A DNA stretch of 64,000 nt from Georgenia_A wangjunii (GTDB lineage: Bacteria > Actinomycetota > Actinomycetes > Actinomycetales > Actinomycetaceae), in NCBI RefSeq assembly GCF_036421915.1, contig NZ_JAZGOM010000006.1; one strand, written 5' to 3'. A model generated the notes under the pieces. The model saw only the letters and a list, made by a program, of their open reading frames with translations. It made no database searches and had not been told where the DNA came from. Positions within the stretch are counted from its first letter, which is position 1. Every line of letters starts with the position of its first letter. This document shows positions 34,841 through 43,428 of the stretch, one piece after another. Position numbers and translations under genes: made by a program.

Positions 34841-35032
34841 TCAGCAGCGGTTGAAGAAGAAGCAGTTGAAGTCGCGGATGAAGCCCTGCGTGCTCACGTC
34901 ACCGGAGGTGTCGACCGTCCGGGTGACCGTGGTGGGGGCCTGGACGGCCTCCGCACGCTCGATGGTGAGCGTTGCCGCGGTCGGTCCCGCGGCGAGCGCC
35001 GCGGCGATGCTGATGGAAGCCAGTACTCGCAT
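34841..35032 (-). CDS. Small secreted peptide with C-terminal Cys pair, candidate signal peptide
   Basis: 63 residues from ATG 35032, which has AGAAGG nine bases upstream; the codons use G/C in the third position throughout, as in real genes here. MRVLASISIAAALAAG is a signal-peptide-like start with a short basic end; possible cleavage after TAA (about 20) or after AEA (about 29). The mature part is Thr/Val-rich and ends in FIRDFNCFFFNRC: two Cys six apart around FFFNR at the extreme C-terminus, suited to a small disulfide ring. I do not recognise a family. It sits directly before a multi-span histidine kinase gene and divergent from a response regulator gene, so a pheromone or sensed exported peptide is my inference. 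Alternatives: a secreted structural peptide, or a small stress protein. Confidence 0.65.
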   Translation of the reverse strand: MRVLASISIAAALAAGPTAATLTIERAEAVQAPTTVTRTVDTSGDVSTQGFIRDFNCFFFNRC

Positions 35033-35054
35033 GATGTCCAACCTTCTTGTAGGG

Positions 35055-35074
35055 CGACGGTCGACCGACCGTCG
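35055..35074. promoter_or_regulatory. 20-bp palindrome between peptide and regulator genes
   Basis: CGACGGTCG and CGACCGTCG are perfect inverse arms around AC. It is 23 bases before the peptide ATG and about 100 before the TACACT -10 of the regulator gene. Likely a dimer-binding site, most simply for the adjacent NarL-type regulator, or a leader hairpin of the peptide mRNA. Confidence 0.55.
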
Positions 35075-35171
35075 ACATGTGTCGTTCATCCGCATACTTC
35101 CCGAATCGGCAAAGTTATGCAAGTCCCCCCGCGTGCCGGGTCAAGGCGACGACGCCAGGGCCCTGACTACC

Positions 35172-35177
35172 TACACT
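35172..35177 (+). promoter_or_regulatory. -10 element of the NarL-type regulator gene
   Basis: TACACT seven bases before ATG 35185; leaderless spacing. Confidence 0.6.
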
Positions 35178-35184
35178 CTTCATT

Positions 35185-35850
35185 ATGGAGCAGATTCGCG
35201 TCCTCATAGTCGATGATCACCCCTTGATGTCCGAGGCTCTCGCCGTCTTCGTCAACAACGCCGAAGGGATGGCGTGCGCGGGCGTGGCACCGAACGGCCA
35301 GCTCGGCATCGAGATGACGCGGACGCACCGCCCCGACGTCGTCCTCATGGACCTGCAGATGCCCGTCATGGGAGGGGTCGAGGCGATGGAGATCCTCACG
35401 CGGGAGCAGCCGACGACGAAGATCATCGCGATGACGACGTTCAGCGACCAGGAGCACGTCGTCGCCGCCCTGCGCGCGGGTGCGAGCGGCTACCTCGTCA
35501 AGGACATGGACCCCGCGGACATCGTCGAGGGGATCCGTCGCGTCTACGCCGGCGAGGCCGCCCTCGCGCCGGCCATCTCGCTCGCGCTCGTGCGCAGCGT
35601 GCGGGAGGGCTCCGGCGCGCACATGGACGAGGCCGCCCTCGCGATGTTCACGGCACGCGAGCGCGAGGTGCTCCAGCTGCTCGGCCGAGGACTGAGCAAC
35701 GCGGAGATCGCCAACCGGATCCACTTCTCCGAGGCGTCCGTCAAGGCGAACATGACCCAGATCATGAACAAGCTCGGGGTGCGCGACCGCGTGCAGACGG
35801 TCATCAAGGCCTCCCAGCTCGGCCTCATCGACCTCGCGCTCGACGCCTAG
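35185..35850 (+). CDS. NarL/FixJ-family response regulator
   Basis: 221 residues. Receiver: VDDHPLMSEAL (9-19), phospho-Asp D56 in VVLMDLQMPVMGG, MTTF switch, Lys in GASGYLVKDMD (about 105). LuxR-type helix-turn-helix: FTAREREVLQLLGRGLSNAEIA, with recognition helix in EASVKANMTQIMNKLGVRDR (cited in part). It is divergent from the peptide-kinase pair, so it is probably phosphorylated by that HisKA_3 kinase and may bind the palindrome between them. Confidence 0.93.
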   Translation: MEQIRVLIVDDHPLMSEALAVFVNNAEGMACAGVAPNGQLGIEMTRTHRPDVVLMDLQMPVMGGVEAMEILTREQPTTKIIAMTTFSDQEHVVAALRAGASGYLVKDMDPADIVEGIRRVYAGEAALAPAISLALVRSVREGSGAHMDEAALAMFTAREREVLQLLGRGLSNAEIANRIHFSEASVKANMTQIMNKLGVRDRVQTVIKASQLGLIDLALDA

Positions 35851-35893
35851 GCCGGCCCGGCACCCGGCCCTCGCCGTCCCCGCAGGACGACGA

Positions 35894-35937
35894 CGCCCGG
35901 CGGGGCGCACCTGGTGTCAGGCGCTCCCCGCCGGGCG
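35894..35937. terminator. Bidirectional terminator between regulator gene and gltA
   Basis: CGCCCGGCGGGG (35894-35905) and CCCCGCCGGGCG (35926-35937) form a perfect 12-bp stem around 20 bases, between two converging genes. Confidence 0.65.
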
Positions 35938-35950
35938 CGGTGGTCTCGTC

Positions 35951-37249
<1,299 letters not shown>

Positions 37250-37508
37250 GGAGGCCCTCCTCGGGTCTGGTGCTCCCGGGACGGGCCCGGTGACCGCCGC
37301 ACCGTCGGGGCGTGGTCCCCCGTTGGTCCGCACGGACGTGATTCGTACGTTTTCTCTCAGAAGGGTATGCCATCGGCCACGGCCCGCACGACGCCTCGAC
37401 GGGTCGGCTACCTGCCTGGACGAAGGTCGGCGGACCACGTCGGCCGCCGCCGGCCGTACCGAGGCTCTCCCGCGTGCACGCGAGGGCGGGCGTGCGTGGG
37501 CGCGACGC

Positions 37509-38651
37509 TCAGACCCGGAGCGGCCCCGCCGCCAGCCGCGCCGCCGCCGCCTCGATCCGCTCGTCGCTCGCCGTGAGGGCGATGCGCACGTGGTGGGCGC
37601 CGAGCGGGCCGTAGAACTCACCCGGGGCGACGAGGATCCCCCGCTCGGCCAACGCGGCGGCGATCGCCCGGCACGGAGCGCCGGGCTGGTCCCGCAGGCT
37701 TGCCCAGAGGTAGAGGCCGGCCTCGCTCTCCGGAGCGACCTCGAGACCGGCGACCTCGCAGGCGGCCCGGAGGACCTGCCGGCGGGACCGGTAACGCTCC
37801 CGCTGCTCGGCGACGTGCGCGTCGTCGGTGAGGGCGGCGGTCAGCGCTGCCTGCACCGGGCCCGGCATGATCATGCCCGCGTGCTTGCGCACGGCGAGCA
37901 GGCGCTCGATGAGGGCCGGGTCCCCCGCGGCGAACGCGGCCCGGTAGCCCGCGAGGTTGGACTGCTTGCTGACGGAGTACAGGGCGAGCAGGCCCTCGTG
38001 GCTGCCGTCGTTGACGCGCTCGTCGAGGATGCTCGGGACTCCCTCGCTCGCCCACGGCTCTTCCCAGGCGAGCTCGGCGTAGCACTCGTCGCTCGCGACG
38101 ACGGCGCCCCGGGCGCGTGCCCACGCGACGACCTTGGCGAGGTGCTCGACGCCGAGGACCCGCCCCGTGGGGTTCGAGGGCGAGTTGAGCCAGACGAGCC
38201 GCACGGGCCCCGGCCCGACCGCGGTCGTCGCGTCCGCGGGGAACGGCTCGGCACCGGCGAGGCGCGCCCCGACGTCGTACGTGGGGTAGGCGACGCGGGG
38301 GTGGACGACGACGTCGCCGACGCCCAGCCCCAGGAGGGCTGGCAGGAGGGCGACGAGCTCCTTGGACCCGATCGTCGGCAGGACGGCGTCCGGCGTGAGG
38401 CCGTGCACGCCGCGGCGGCGCGCGAACCACGCGACGATCGCCTCGCGCAGCGCCGGCGTCCCCTGGGTCGTCGGGTAGCCCGGGGAGTCCGCCGCGGCGA
38501 CGAGCGCGTCGCGCACGACGTCAGGCGTCGGGTCGACGGGCGTGCCGACCGAGAGGTCGACGATCCCACCGGGGTGCTCGTTCGCGCGGGTGCGGACCGC
38601 TGCCAGGCTGTCCCACGGGAACGCGGGCAGCGCCTCACCGAGGAGCGGCAC
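37509..38651 (-). CDS. dapC: Succinyldiaminopimelate transaminase (DapC)
   Basis: 380-residue fold-type I aminotransferase of the actinobacterial DapC group. The PLP Lys is in YSVSKQSNLAGYRAAF, Asn in LNSPSNPTGRV, Asp/Tyr in ASDECYAEL, and the final Arg in HHVRIALTA. It makes N-succinyl-LL-2,6-diaminopimelate precursor exchange with glutamate, the step after DapD. GTG 38651 starts six bases after the fdxA stop; the fdxA-dapC pair is conserved in actinobacteria (Rv1177-Rv1178). Confidence 0.92.
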   Translation of the reverse strand: MPLLGEALPAFPWDSLAAVRTRANEHPGGIVDLSVGTPVDPTPDVVRDALVAAADSPGYPTTQGTPALREAIVAWFARRRGVHGLTPDAVLPTIGSKELVALLPALLGLGVGDVVVHPRVAYPTYDVGARLAGAEPFPADATTAVGPGPVRLVWLNSPSNPTGRVLGVEHLAKVVAWARARGAVVASDECYAELAWEEPWASEGVPSILDERVNDGSHEGLLALYSVSKQSNLAGYRAAFAAGDPALIERLLAVRKHAGMIMPGPVQAALTAALTDDAHVAEQRERYRSRRQVLRAACEVAGLEVAPESEAGLYLWASLRDQPGAPCRAIAAALAERGILVAPGEFYGPLGAHHVRIALTASDERIEAAAARLAAGPLRV

Positions 38652-38657
38652 GGGCGG

Positions 38658-38975
38658 TCAGGCCTGCGGGGGAAGAGCGGCGATCATCGGGTCGTCCTTG
38701 TCGATGAGCCCCATCTTGGCGGCGCCACCGGGGGACCCGAGGTCGGCGAAGAACTCGACGTTGGCGCGGTAGTAGTCCGACCACACCGTGGGGGTGTCGT
38801 CCTCGTAGTAGATGGCCTCGACGGGGCAGACCGGCTCGCAGGCGCCGCAGTCGACGCACTCGTCCGGGTGGATGTACAGCGCGCGCTTGCCCTCGTAGAT
38901 GCAGTCGACCGGGCACTCGTCGACACAGGCCTTGTCCTTGACGTCGACACAGGGCTGGGCGATGACGTAGGTCAC
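38658..38975 (-). CDS. fdxA: Seven-iron ferredoxin
   Basis: 105 residues. MTYVIAQPCVDVKDKACVDECPVDC carries the first cluster's cysteines with the longer spacing of the [3Fe-4S] site (cited in part: CVDVKDKACVDECP), and CVDCGACEPVCPVEA gives the [4Fe-4S] set. The C-terminal ~45 residues are the usual actinobacterial FdxA extension. A small electron carrier, often the donor to cytochrome P450s. The GTG at 38975 has GGAGG eight bases upstream. It is first in the fdxA-dapC operon. Confidence 0.95.
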   Translation of the reverse strand: MTYVIAQPCVDVKDKACVDECPVDCIYEGKRALYIHPDECVDCGACEPVCPVEAIYYEDDTPTVWSDYYRANVEFFADLGSPGGAAKMGLIDKDDPMIAALPPQA

Positions 38976-39026
38976 GAAGTTTCCTCCCTCTGCGCCGTCG
39001 TCCGGCGCCGTGGTGCGATGCTTGTC

Positions 39027-39033
39027 TAGTATC
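39027..39033. promoter_or_regulatory. Shared divergent -10 region of fdxA and the small protein gene
   Basis: TAGTATC reads TAGTAT on the plus strand and GATACT on the minus strand, so the two divergent promoters overlap. Confidence 0.45.
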
Positions 39034-39093
39034 CCCCACACCCCGCGCGGCACCCACTCGGTCTCGCCGGAAGGCGAGAGGCGGTTCGACGGC

Positions 39094-39333
39094 GTGACGC
39101 TCCCGTGGACGCGATGGGCGCCCGGTACCCGTGTCGTCGTGCGGTACCGGCTCCCCGACGGCGGCCTGAGCGACGCGCTCGGGGAGGTCCTCGAGACGGC
39201 CGTCGACGGGGTCCTCATCGCCACCAGGCGCGGACCCGTGCGCGTCCGTGCCGCGGACATGGTCACCGGGAAGACGGTGCCCCCGCCACCCGCACCGAGG
39301 CCCGGACCGCCGGACGGCACGGCGCGCGGCTGA
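39094..39333 (+). CDS. Small uncharacterised protein with an SH3-like beta domain
   Basis: 79 residues from GTG 39094 (a start at 39010 would give 107, but the TAGTAT -10 at 39027 argues against it). Readable core: WAPGTRVVVRYRLPDGGLSDALGEVLE, then DGVLIATRRGPVRVRAADMVTGKTVPPPP. This short beta-rich unit resembles the N-terminal module found before the GNAT domain in some actinobacterial acetyltransferases and as a stand-alone protein near fdxA. No catalytic motif visible; function unknown. Confidence 0.6.
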   Translation: MTLPWTRWAPGTRVVVRYRLPDGGLSDALGEVLETAVDGVLIATRRGPVRVRAADMVTGKTVPPPPAPRPGPPDGTARG

Positions 39334-39370
39334 GGCCGGACGGGACCGCGACCGGCTGAGGCGGACCGAC

Positions 39371-41110
39371 TCAGCCGGGGGCGGGGCCGCAGACGACGCG
39401 GTCCCAGGGGATGTAGCGCGTGGTCCACTCGTTCTCGTCCACGACCGTCCCCTCGCGCAGCACGGTCCGGTTCACCCGGACGGTGAAGCCGGGCTCCGGG
39501 GAGTTGTTCGGCACGCAGTTCTCGCTCGTGTTGTACACGGTCGAGGGCTCGGTGAAGTCGAACCGCTCGCTCGTGGTCGAGCGGACCTCGAAGTACGGGG
39601 TCCCCCACAGCCGCACGTGGACCTGGTTGTCCGCGACCCACGCCTGGACGAGCGCGCCGTACTCGGAGGTGTTGCGCCACACCATGTCCACCGACGGCGT
39701 GTAGATCGTCGCCTCGCGCCCCTCGGGGTAACGGGGGTAGTGGTGGGAGTGCGGCTGGTGGGCGACGATCTCCATGCCGGCGAAGTACGCCGCGTTGAAC
39801 GTCGTCGCGGAGATCTGGGAGAGGCCGCCGCCCATGCCGGTCGTCTCGAGGCCGTCGACGACCACCCCGGAGGCACCGAAGCCGCGCTCGGCCGTGATCG
39901 GCCCGAGGGCCTCGATGAGGGAGAACGTCTCCCCTGGCCTGACGAGCGTGTTGTTGATCTTCTCGGTGCCGGTGACGAGGTTCTGCGTGCGCGCCGGGTC
40001 GTGGAAGAGCGGCGTCGAGAAGGAGGAGATGACCTCGCGCACGCCGAGCGCCTCGGCGTCGGCGGTGGTGAACTCCGGCTCGGTCTCGACGAGGGTGACG
40101 ACGGCGGTCCGGTCGGTCGTCGACGTGGCGGCGGCGCGCACGGCGGCGACGAGCGCCTCGGAGTCGAAGCCGAGGCCCGTGGCGGACGGGATGACCGTGG
40201 GGACGCCGTCCGTGAGGACGATGCGAGCATCCTGGCCGGCGTTGTCGAGCTCGGGGTCGCGCTCGGTGAGGAGGGCGACGAGGGCATCGCCGTCGATCTG
40301 CAGGTCGAGGCTCTCGCCGTCGGCAACGATCGCGGCGACGCTCGTGAGGTCCTCCGGGGAGAGCTCGACGAGGCGCTCGTCGATCTGGACGGAGACCGGG
40401 GCACCCGTGAGCGGCCCGGCGAGCTCGGCCATGGCGGCCGCGACGGCGTCGGCACCGACGACGGGCGGCACCTCCGTGCCGGGGAGCTCGATGGGGTGCG
40501 GGCCCGTGAGCCACTCGGCGGCGACGACGTCCGCGGCCGCCTCCACGTCGAGCGACGTGCCCGGTACCGGGTCGGTGGCGACCGCGGTTCCGGCGGTGAG
40601 CTCGACGGCACCCTCGACGGGCGCCGTGCTGACGGCGTCGTCCACCCGTGTGAGCGCGGCGCTCAGCGCGTCGGCGTCGACGGTCGTGACCGGGTCCTCC
40701 TCGCCGCCGCCGAAGACGTGCCGGACGAGGTCGCGCGGGTCGAAGGACAGTCCGGTGAGGTCGCTGACCGTGGCGTCGACGTCGAGGGCGAGGCCGGCCG
40801 CGGCCGGGTCGAGGGTCGTCTCGTTCTCGCCGAGGACGACCGCCACCGGCGCCGCGGCGGCGGGCGCGAGGGACTCCGTGAGCCGGTCGCGCGCGTCCGG
40901 CTCGCTCAGGCCGCCGATGTCGACGCCGGCGACGCTCGCGCCGCGCGGGACGCGGTCACCGAGGTACCACGCGGCGGCGGCGTAGCCGGCGAGGAGGACG
41001 AGCAGGAGGACTAGCGTGATCACCCACCGGCGCCTGCCCCGAGCGGGCCCGGGATCGTCGTCGAAGTCGGCGAGCGGCGAGCTCGTGGCCGACGACGCGT
41101 GCGGTCCCAT
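39371..41110 (-). CDS. VanW family protein with peptidoglycan-binding-like domains
   Basis: 579 residues. Cytosolic acidic start, one membrane helix (about 29-50), then two repeats of the YkuD-associated/G5-neighbour type peptidoglycan-binding domain (about 60-330), and a VanW domain (about 370-520) with RTQNLVTGTEKINNTLV, GETFS, GGLSQISATTFNAAYFAG and HSHHYPRYPEGREATIY (cited in part). Two extracellular Cys near the end may pair. VanW-like proteins are cell-wall associated; their reaction is unknown. ATG 41110 has GAAGAG nine bases upstream and a TAGCAT -10 at 41152-41157. Confidence 0.87.
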   Translation of the reverse strand: MGPHASSATSSPLADFDDDPGPARGRRRWVITLVLLLVLLAGYAAAAWYLGDRVPRGASVAGVDIGGLSEPDARDRLTESLAPAAAAPVAVVLGENETTLDPAAAGLALDVDATVSDLTGLSFDPRDLVRHVFGGGEEDPVTTVDADALSAALTRVDDAVSTAPVEGAVELTAGTAVATDPVPGTSLDVEAAADVVAAEWLTGPHPIELPGTEVPPVVGADAVAAAMAELAGPLTGAPVSVQIDERLVELSPEDLTSVAAIVADGESLDLQIDGDALVALLTERDPELDNAGQDARIVLTDGVPTVIPSATGLGFDSEALVAAVRAAATSTTDRTAVVTLVETEPEFTTADAEALGVREVISSFSTPLFHDPARTQNLVTGTEKINNTLVRPGETFSLIEALGPITAERGFGASGVVVDGLETTGMGGGLSQISATTFNAAYFAGMEIVAHQPHSHHYPRYPEGREATIYTPSVDMVWRNTSEYGALVQAWVADNQVHVRLWGTPYFEVRSTTSERFDFTEPSTVYNTSENCVPNNSPEPGFTVRVNRTVLREGTVVDENEWTTRYIPWDRVVCGPAPG

Positions 41111-41151
41111 GACGTCTCTTCTCTCGTGCTGGCGCTCCGAACGAACGACCT

Positions 41152-41157
41152 ATGCTA
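41152..41157 (-). promoter_or_regulatory. -10 element of the VanW-like gene
   Basis: TAGCAT on the minus strand, about 42 bases before ATG 41110, leaving a leader with a ribosome-binding site. Confidence 0.45.
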
Positions 41158-41186
41158 ACGGGGCGGGGTGGTGCGCCCGCGCCGGA

Positions 41187-41705
41187 TCAGCGTCCCGGCA
41201 GCGGGCGGATGCGTCCGAGGTGGTGGACGAGCGCGCCGGTCCCCGTCCCGCCGAGGTCCGCGGCGAGGACGTGGCCGACGACGACGTCGTGGTCCCCCGC
41301 CGTCTTGACCCACGCCGTCCGGCACTCCAGCCAGCCCTGCGCGGGCGCGAGGAGCGCGGCCCCGCTCCGCGGCCCGCGGGTGTGGTCGATGCCGATGAGC
41401 TGACCGGCGGCCGGGCGCCCGGGGCTCGCGAGCCGCTCCGCGGCCACCTGGGCGCTTGCGTCGAGGATGCTGACCGCCCACGTGTCGACCTCGTCGAGGG
41501 CGTCACGCATGCGGGCGTCCGTGTGGACGCAGAAGAGCACCATCGGCGGGCGCAGGGACACCGAGGCGACGGCGGTGGCCGTCATCGCGAGGTCGGTGGC
41601 GCCGTGCCGCAGCGACACGACGGTGACTCCGCCGGCGAGGCGCTGCATCGTCGTCCGGAAGCGTTCGACGAGATCCTCGGCGTCCTGTGCGGCGAGGTCA
41701 GCCAC
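41187..41705 (-). CDS. Flavin reductase-like, FMN-binding protein
   Basis: 172 residues of the flavin reductase domain: RFRTTMQRLAGGVTVVS, the conserved MTATAVASVSLRPPMVLFCV that wraps the flavin, WAVSILDA, and the C-terminal GDHDVVVGHV with its His near 145. Reduces flavin with NAD(P)H for a partner oxygenase, or binds FMN for another role. The GTG overlaps the end of mshB by eight bases. No oxygenase partner is nearby. Confidence 0.88.
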   Translation of the reverse strand: MADLAAQDAEDLVERFRTTMQRLAGGVTVVSLRHGATDLAMTATAVASVSLRPPMVLFCVHTDARMRDALDEVDTWAVSILDASAQVAAERLASPGRPAAGQLIGIDHTRGPRSGAALLAPAQGWLECRTAWVKTAGDHDVVVGHVLAADLGGTGTGALVHHLGRIRPLPGR

Positions 41706-43326
41706 GAGCCACCTCGTCGGCGCCGCGGCGCGCGGGACGCCGGACGGCCGCGAACCAGCGCCGCGGGAGCACGGCGGCCACGACGCACACCAGCGGGGCG
41801 CCGAAGAGCCACACGTAGCTGAGCGCCTCCCCGGTGACGAGCACGTCGCCGCCGGGCCGCACGAACGTCATCGCCTGCGTGACGACGACGACGGCCAGCG
41901 TCATGACGAGCAGGCCGCCGGCCCCGGCGAGCGCGCGGGCGGCCGTCGCGGCGGCGAGCACGCCCGCGAGCGCGAGGACCATCCCGGTCGGGCGCCCCGC
42001 CTGCTCCCACCGGTGCACGACGGTGCCGAGCACGGCGACGACGACGCCGAGGAGCGCTGCGACGGGCGTCGTGTAGGGCAACGGGCCGTTCACGCTGCTC
42101 GGGCGTGTCCGGGTGCGAGTGATCCTCCGTGGTCCGGGGTCGTCACGGCGCTCGCCGCCGTGCACGACGTCGTCGAAGGCGGGCACACGCCCCGCCCCCT
42201 CCACCCGGTCCTCATCACGCAGCTCTGCCGGCTCGCGCACCCCCACCCCCTCGTGATCATGCAGAGATGCCGGGTCCGCCGCCCCTGCCATCGCCGCCCA
42301 TGCCGTCGGGACCGGGCCGTACCCGGGCGCGAGGCGGAGGTACGCCCGGGACAGGAGCGGCTGGACCATGCCGTTGGCGAGCGCGAACCGGCCGGCGAGG
42401 GGACCCACGCGTTCGACGAGGGCGACGGACTGGACCTGGCTGCGGTGCGCCCGCATCGCCTGCACGAGCTCTGGCACCACGGCACGGGCGTCGAGGACCG
42501 CGTCGATGTCGGAGGCCGGGACGAGGAGCGACGGCAGCGCGGCACCGGGGGCGAGGAGCGCCTCCGGCAGCGTGAGCGGTGCGCCGTCGGCGCCGGGCGG
42601 GGGCCCCACGCGGCGTGCGCGGGCGCACAGCTCCTCGGCGGCGGCGCGCATGTCCGGCTCGGACTGCGCCACCCAGGCGAGGGCGGGCACGGTCCAGGGG
42701 TCCAGCCCGGCGAGGGGGTCGTCGGCGGGACCGGTACCGGGCGCGGCGGAGGCGGAGCCGGAGGCGGTGCCGCCGGGCGCAGCCGCCAGCTCGAGTGCCC
42801 TCATGGTGACGCGGTGCGCCTGGACGTGATCGGGGTGGCCGTAGCCGCCGCCGGGCTCCTCGGTGAGCACCGTCGTCGGGCGCAGGTGGCGGATGACGAC
42901 GGCGAGGAGGGTCGCCGCGACGTCGACGTCGAGGCGGCTGAACGCCTCGGGGCCGGAGTCGGGAGCAGGGCCGGCGATCCCGGGCGCGGTCCACGTCATC
43001 CCCGAGTCGAGGAAGCGGGCGGGTCGGGCGCGCTCGAGGGCCGGCACCTGGTCGAGGTAGAGGTGACGTTCGACGCCTAGCGCGGCGAGCGCCTCGCTCA
43101 GCTCCCCCTCGCGCTGGGCTGCGAGCCCCGCGCCGTCGTCGCGCAGGTGGGCGAGGTCCTCCGGGATGACCTGCCCGCGCTCGCCGCGCGTGCACGTGAC
43201 GACGGAGACGTCGTGCCCCGCGCGGGCGGCCAGGGCGAGGAGGGCACCGGCGCCCAGCGTCTCGTCGTCGGGATGGGCGAAGACGCCGAGCAGCCGCTCG
43301 CCGTCCTGCGTTCGTGTGTCGGTCAC
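41698..43326 (-). CDS. mshB: MshB-like deacetylase fused to a C-terminal membrane domain
   Basis: 542 residues, versus about 300 for MshB alone. Residues 10-330 are a PIG-L deacetylase: zinc ligands in FAHPDDETLGAG (H18, D21) and GYGHPDHVQAH, with catalytic Asp in the first motif; VVTCTRGERGQVIP and FLDSGMTW are MshB-like. It would deacetylate GlcNAc-inositol in mycothiol synthesis. After a charged linker, residues ~425-520 hold four membrane helices resembling the small membrane protein (DUF6113 type, from memory) usually encoded next to mshB. GTG 43326 puts the domain at the terminus. M. tuberculosis mshB (Rv1170) is likewise near typA and fdxC-dapC. Confidence 0.85.
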   Translation of the reverse strand: MTDTRTQDGERLLGVFAHPDDETLGAGALLALAARAGHDVSVVTCTRGERGQVIPEDLAHLRDDGAGLAAQREGELSEALAALGVERHLYLDQVPALERARPARFLDSGMTWTAPGIAGPAPDSGPEAFSRLDVDVAATLLAVVIRHLRPTTVLTEEPGGGYGHPDHVQAHRVTMRALELAAAPGGTASGSASAAPGTGPADDPLAGLDPWTVPALAWVAQSEPDMRAAAEELCARARRVGPPPGADGAPLTLPEALLAPGAALPSLLVPASDIDAVLDARAVVPELVQAMRAHRSQVQSVALVERVGPLAGRFALANGMVQPLLSRAYLRLAPGYGPVPTAWAAMAGAADPASLHDHEGVGVREPAELRDEDRVEGAGRVPAFDDVVHGGERRDDPGPRRITRTRTRPSSVNGPLPYTTPVAALLGVVVAVLGTVVHRWEQAGRPTGMVLALAGVLAAATAARALAGAGGLLVMTLAVVVVTQAMTFVRPGGDVLVTGEALSYVWLFGAPLVCVVAAVLPRRWFAAVRRPARRGADEVARG

Positions 43327-43382
43327 ATCTCTATTGTGCTGCCCGCGGCGGGGCACCCGGTCGCCCCGCCCCGGTACGACGG

Positions 43383-43416
43383 CGCCGCGCCGCCCCCGGG
43401 AAGGGACGGCGCGGCG
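43383..43416 (-). terminator. Terminator of typA
   Basis: CGCCGCGCCG and CGGCGCGGCG form a perfect ten-base stem around 14 bases, 12 bases after the typA stop and before mshB. No clear T-tract. Confidence 0.6.
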
Positions 43417-43428
43417 TGGCCGGTGGGG

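Noticed and set aside
35033..35122. Longer N-terminus for the small secreted peptide
   Set aside because: It would read through the palindrome and a charged segment ahead of the signal-peptide core; the ATG at 35032 has a well-placed AGAAGG.
39010..39093. N-terminal extension of the small SH3-like protein
   Set aside because: A -10 element lies inside that stretch and its residues are not like the conserved core.
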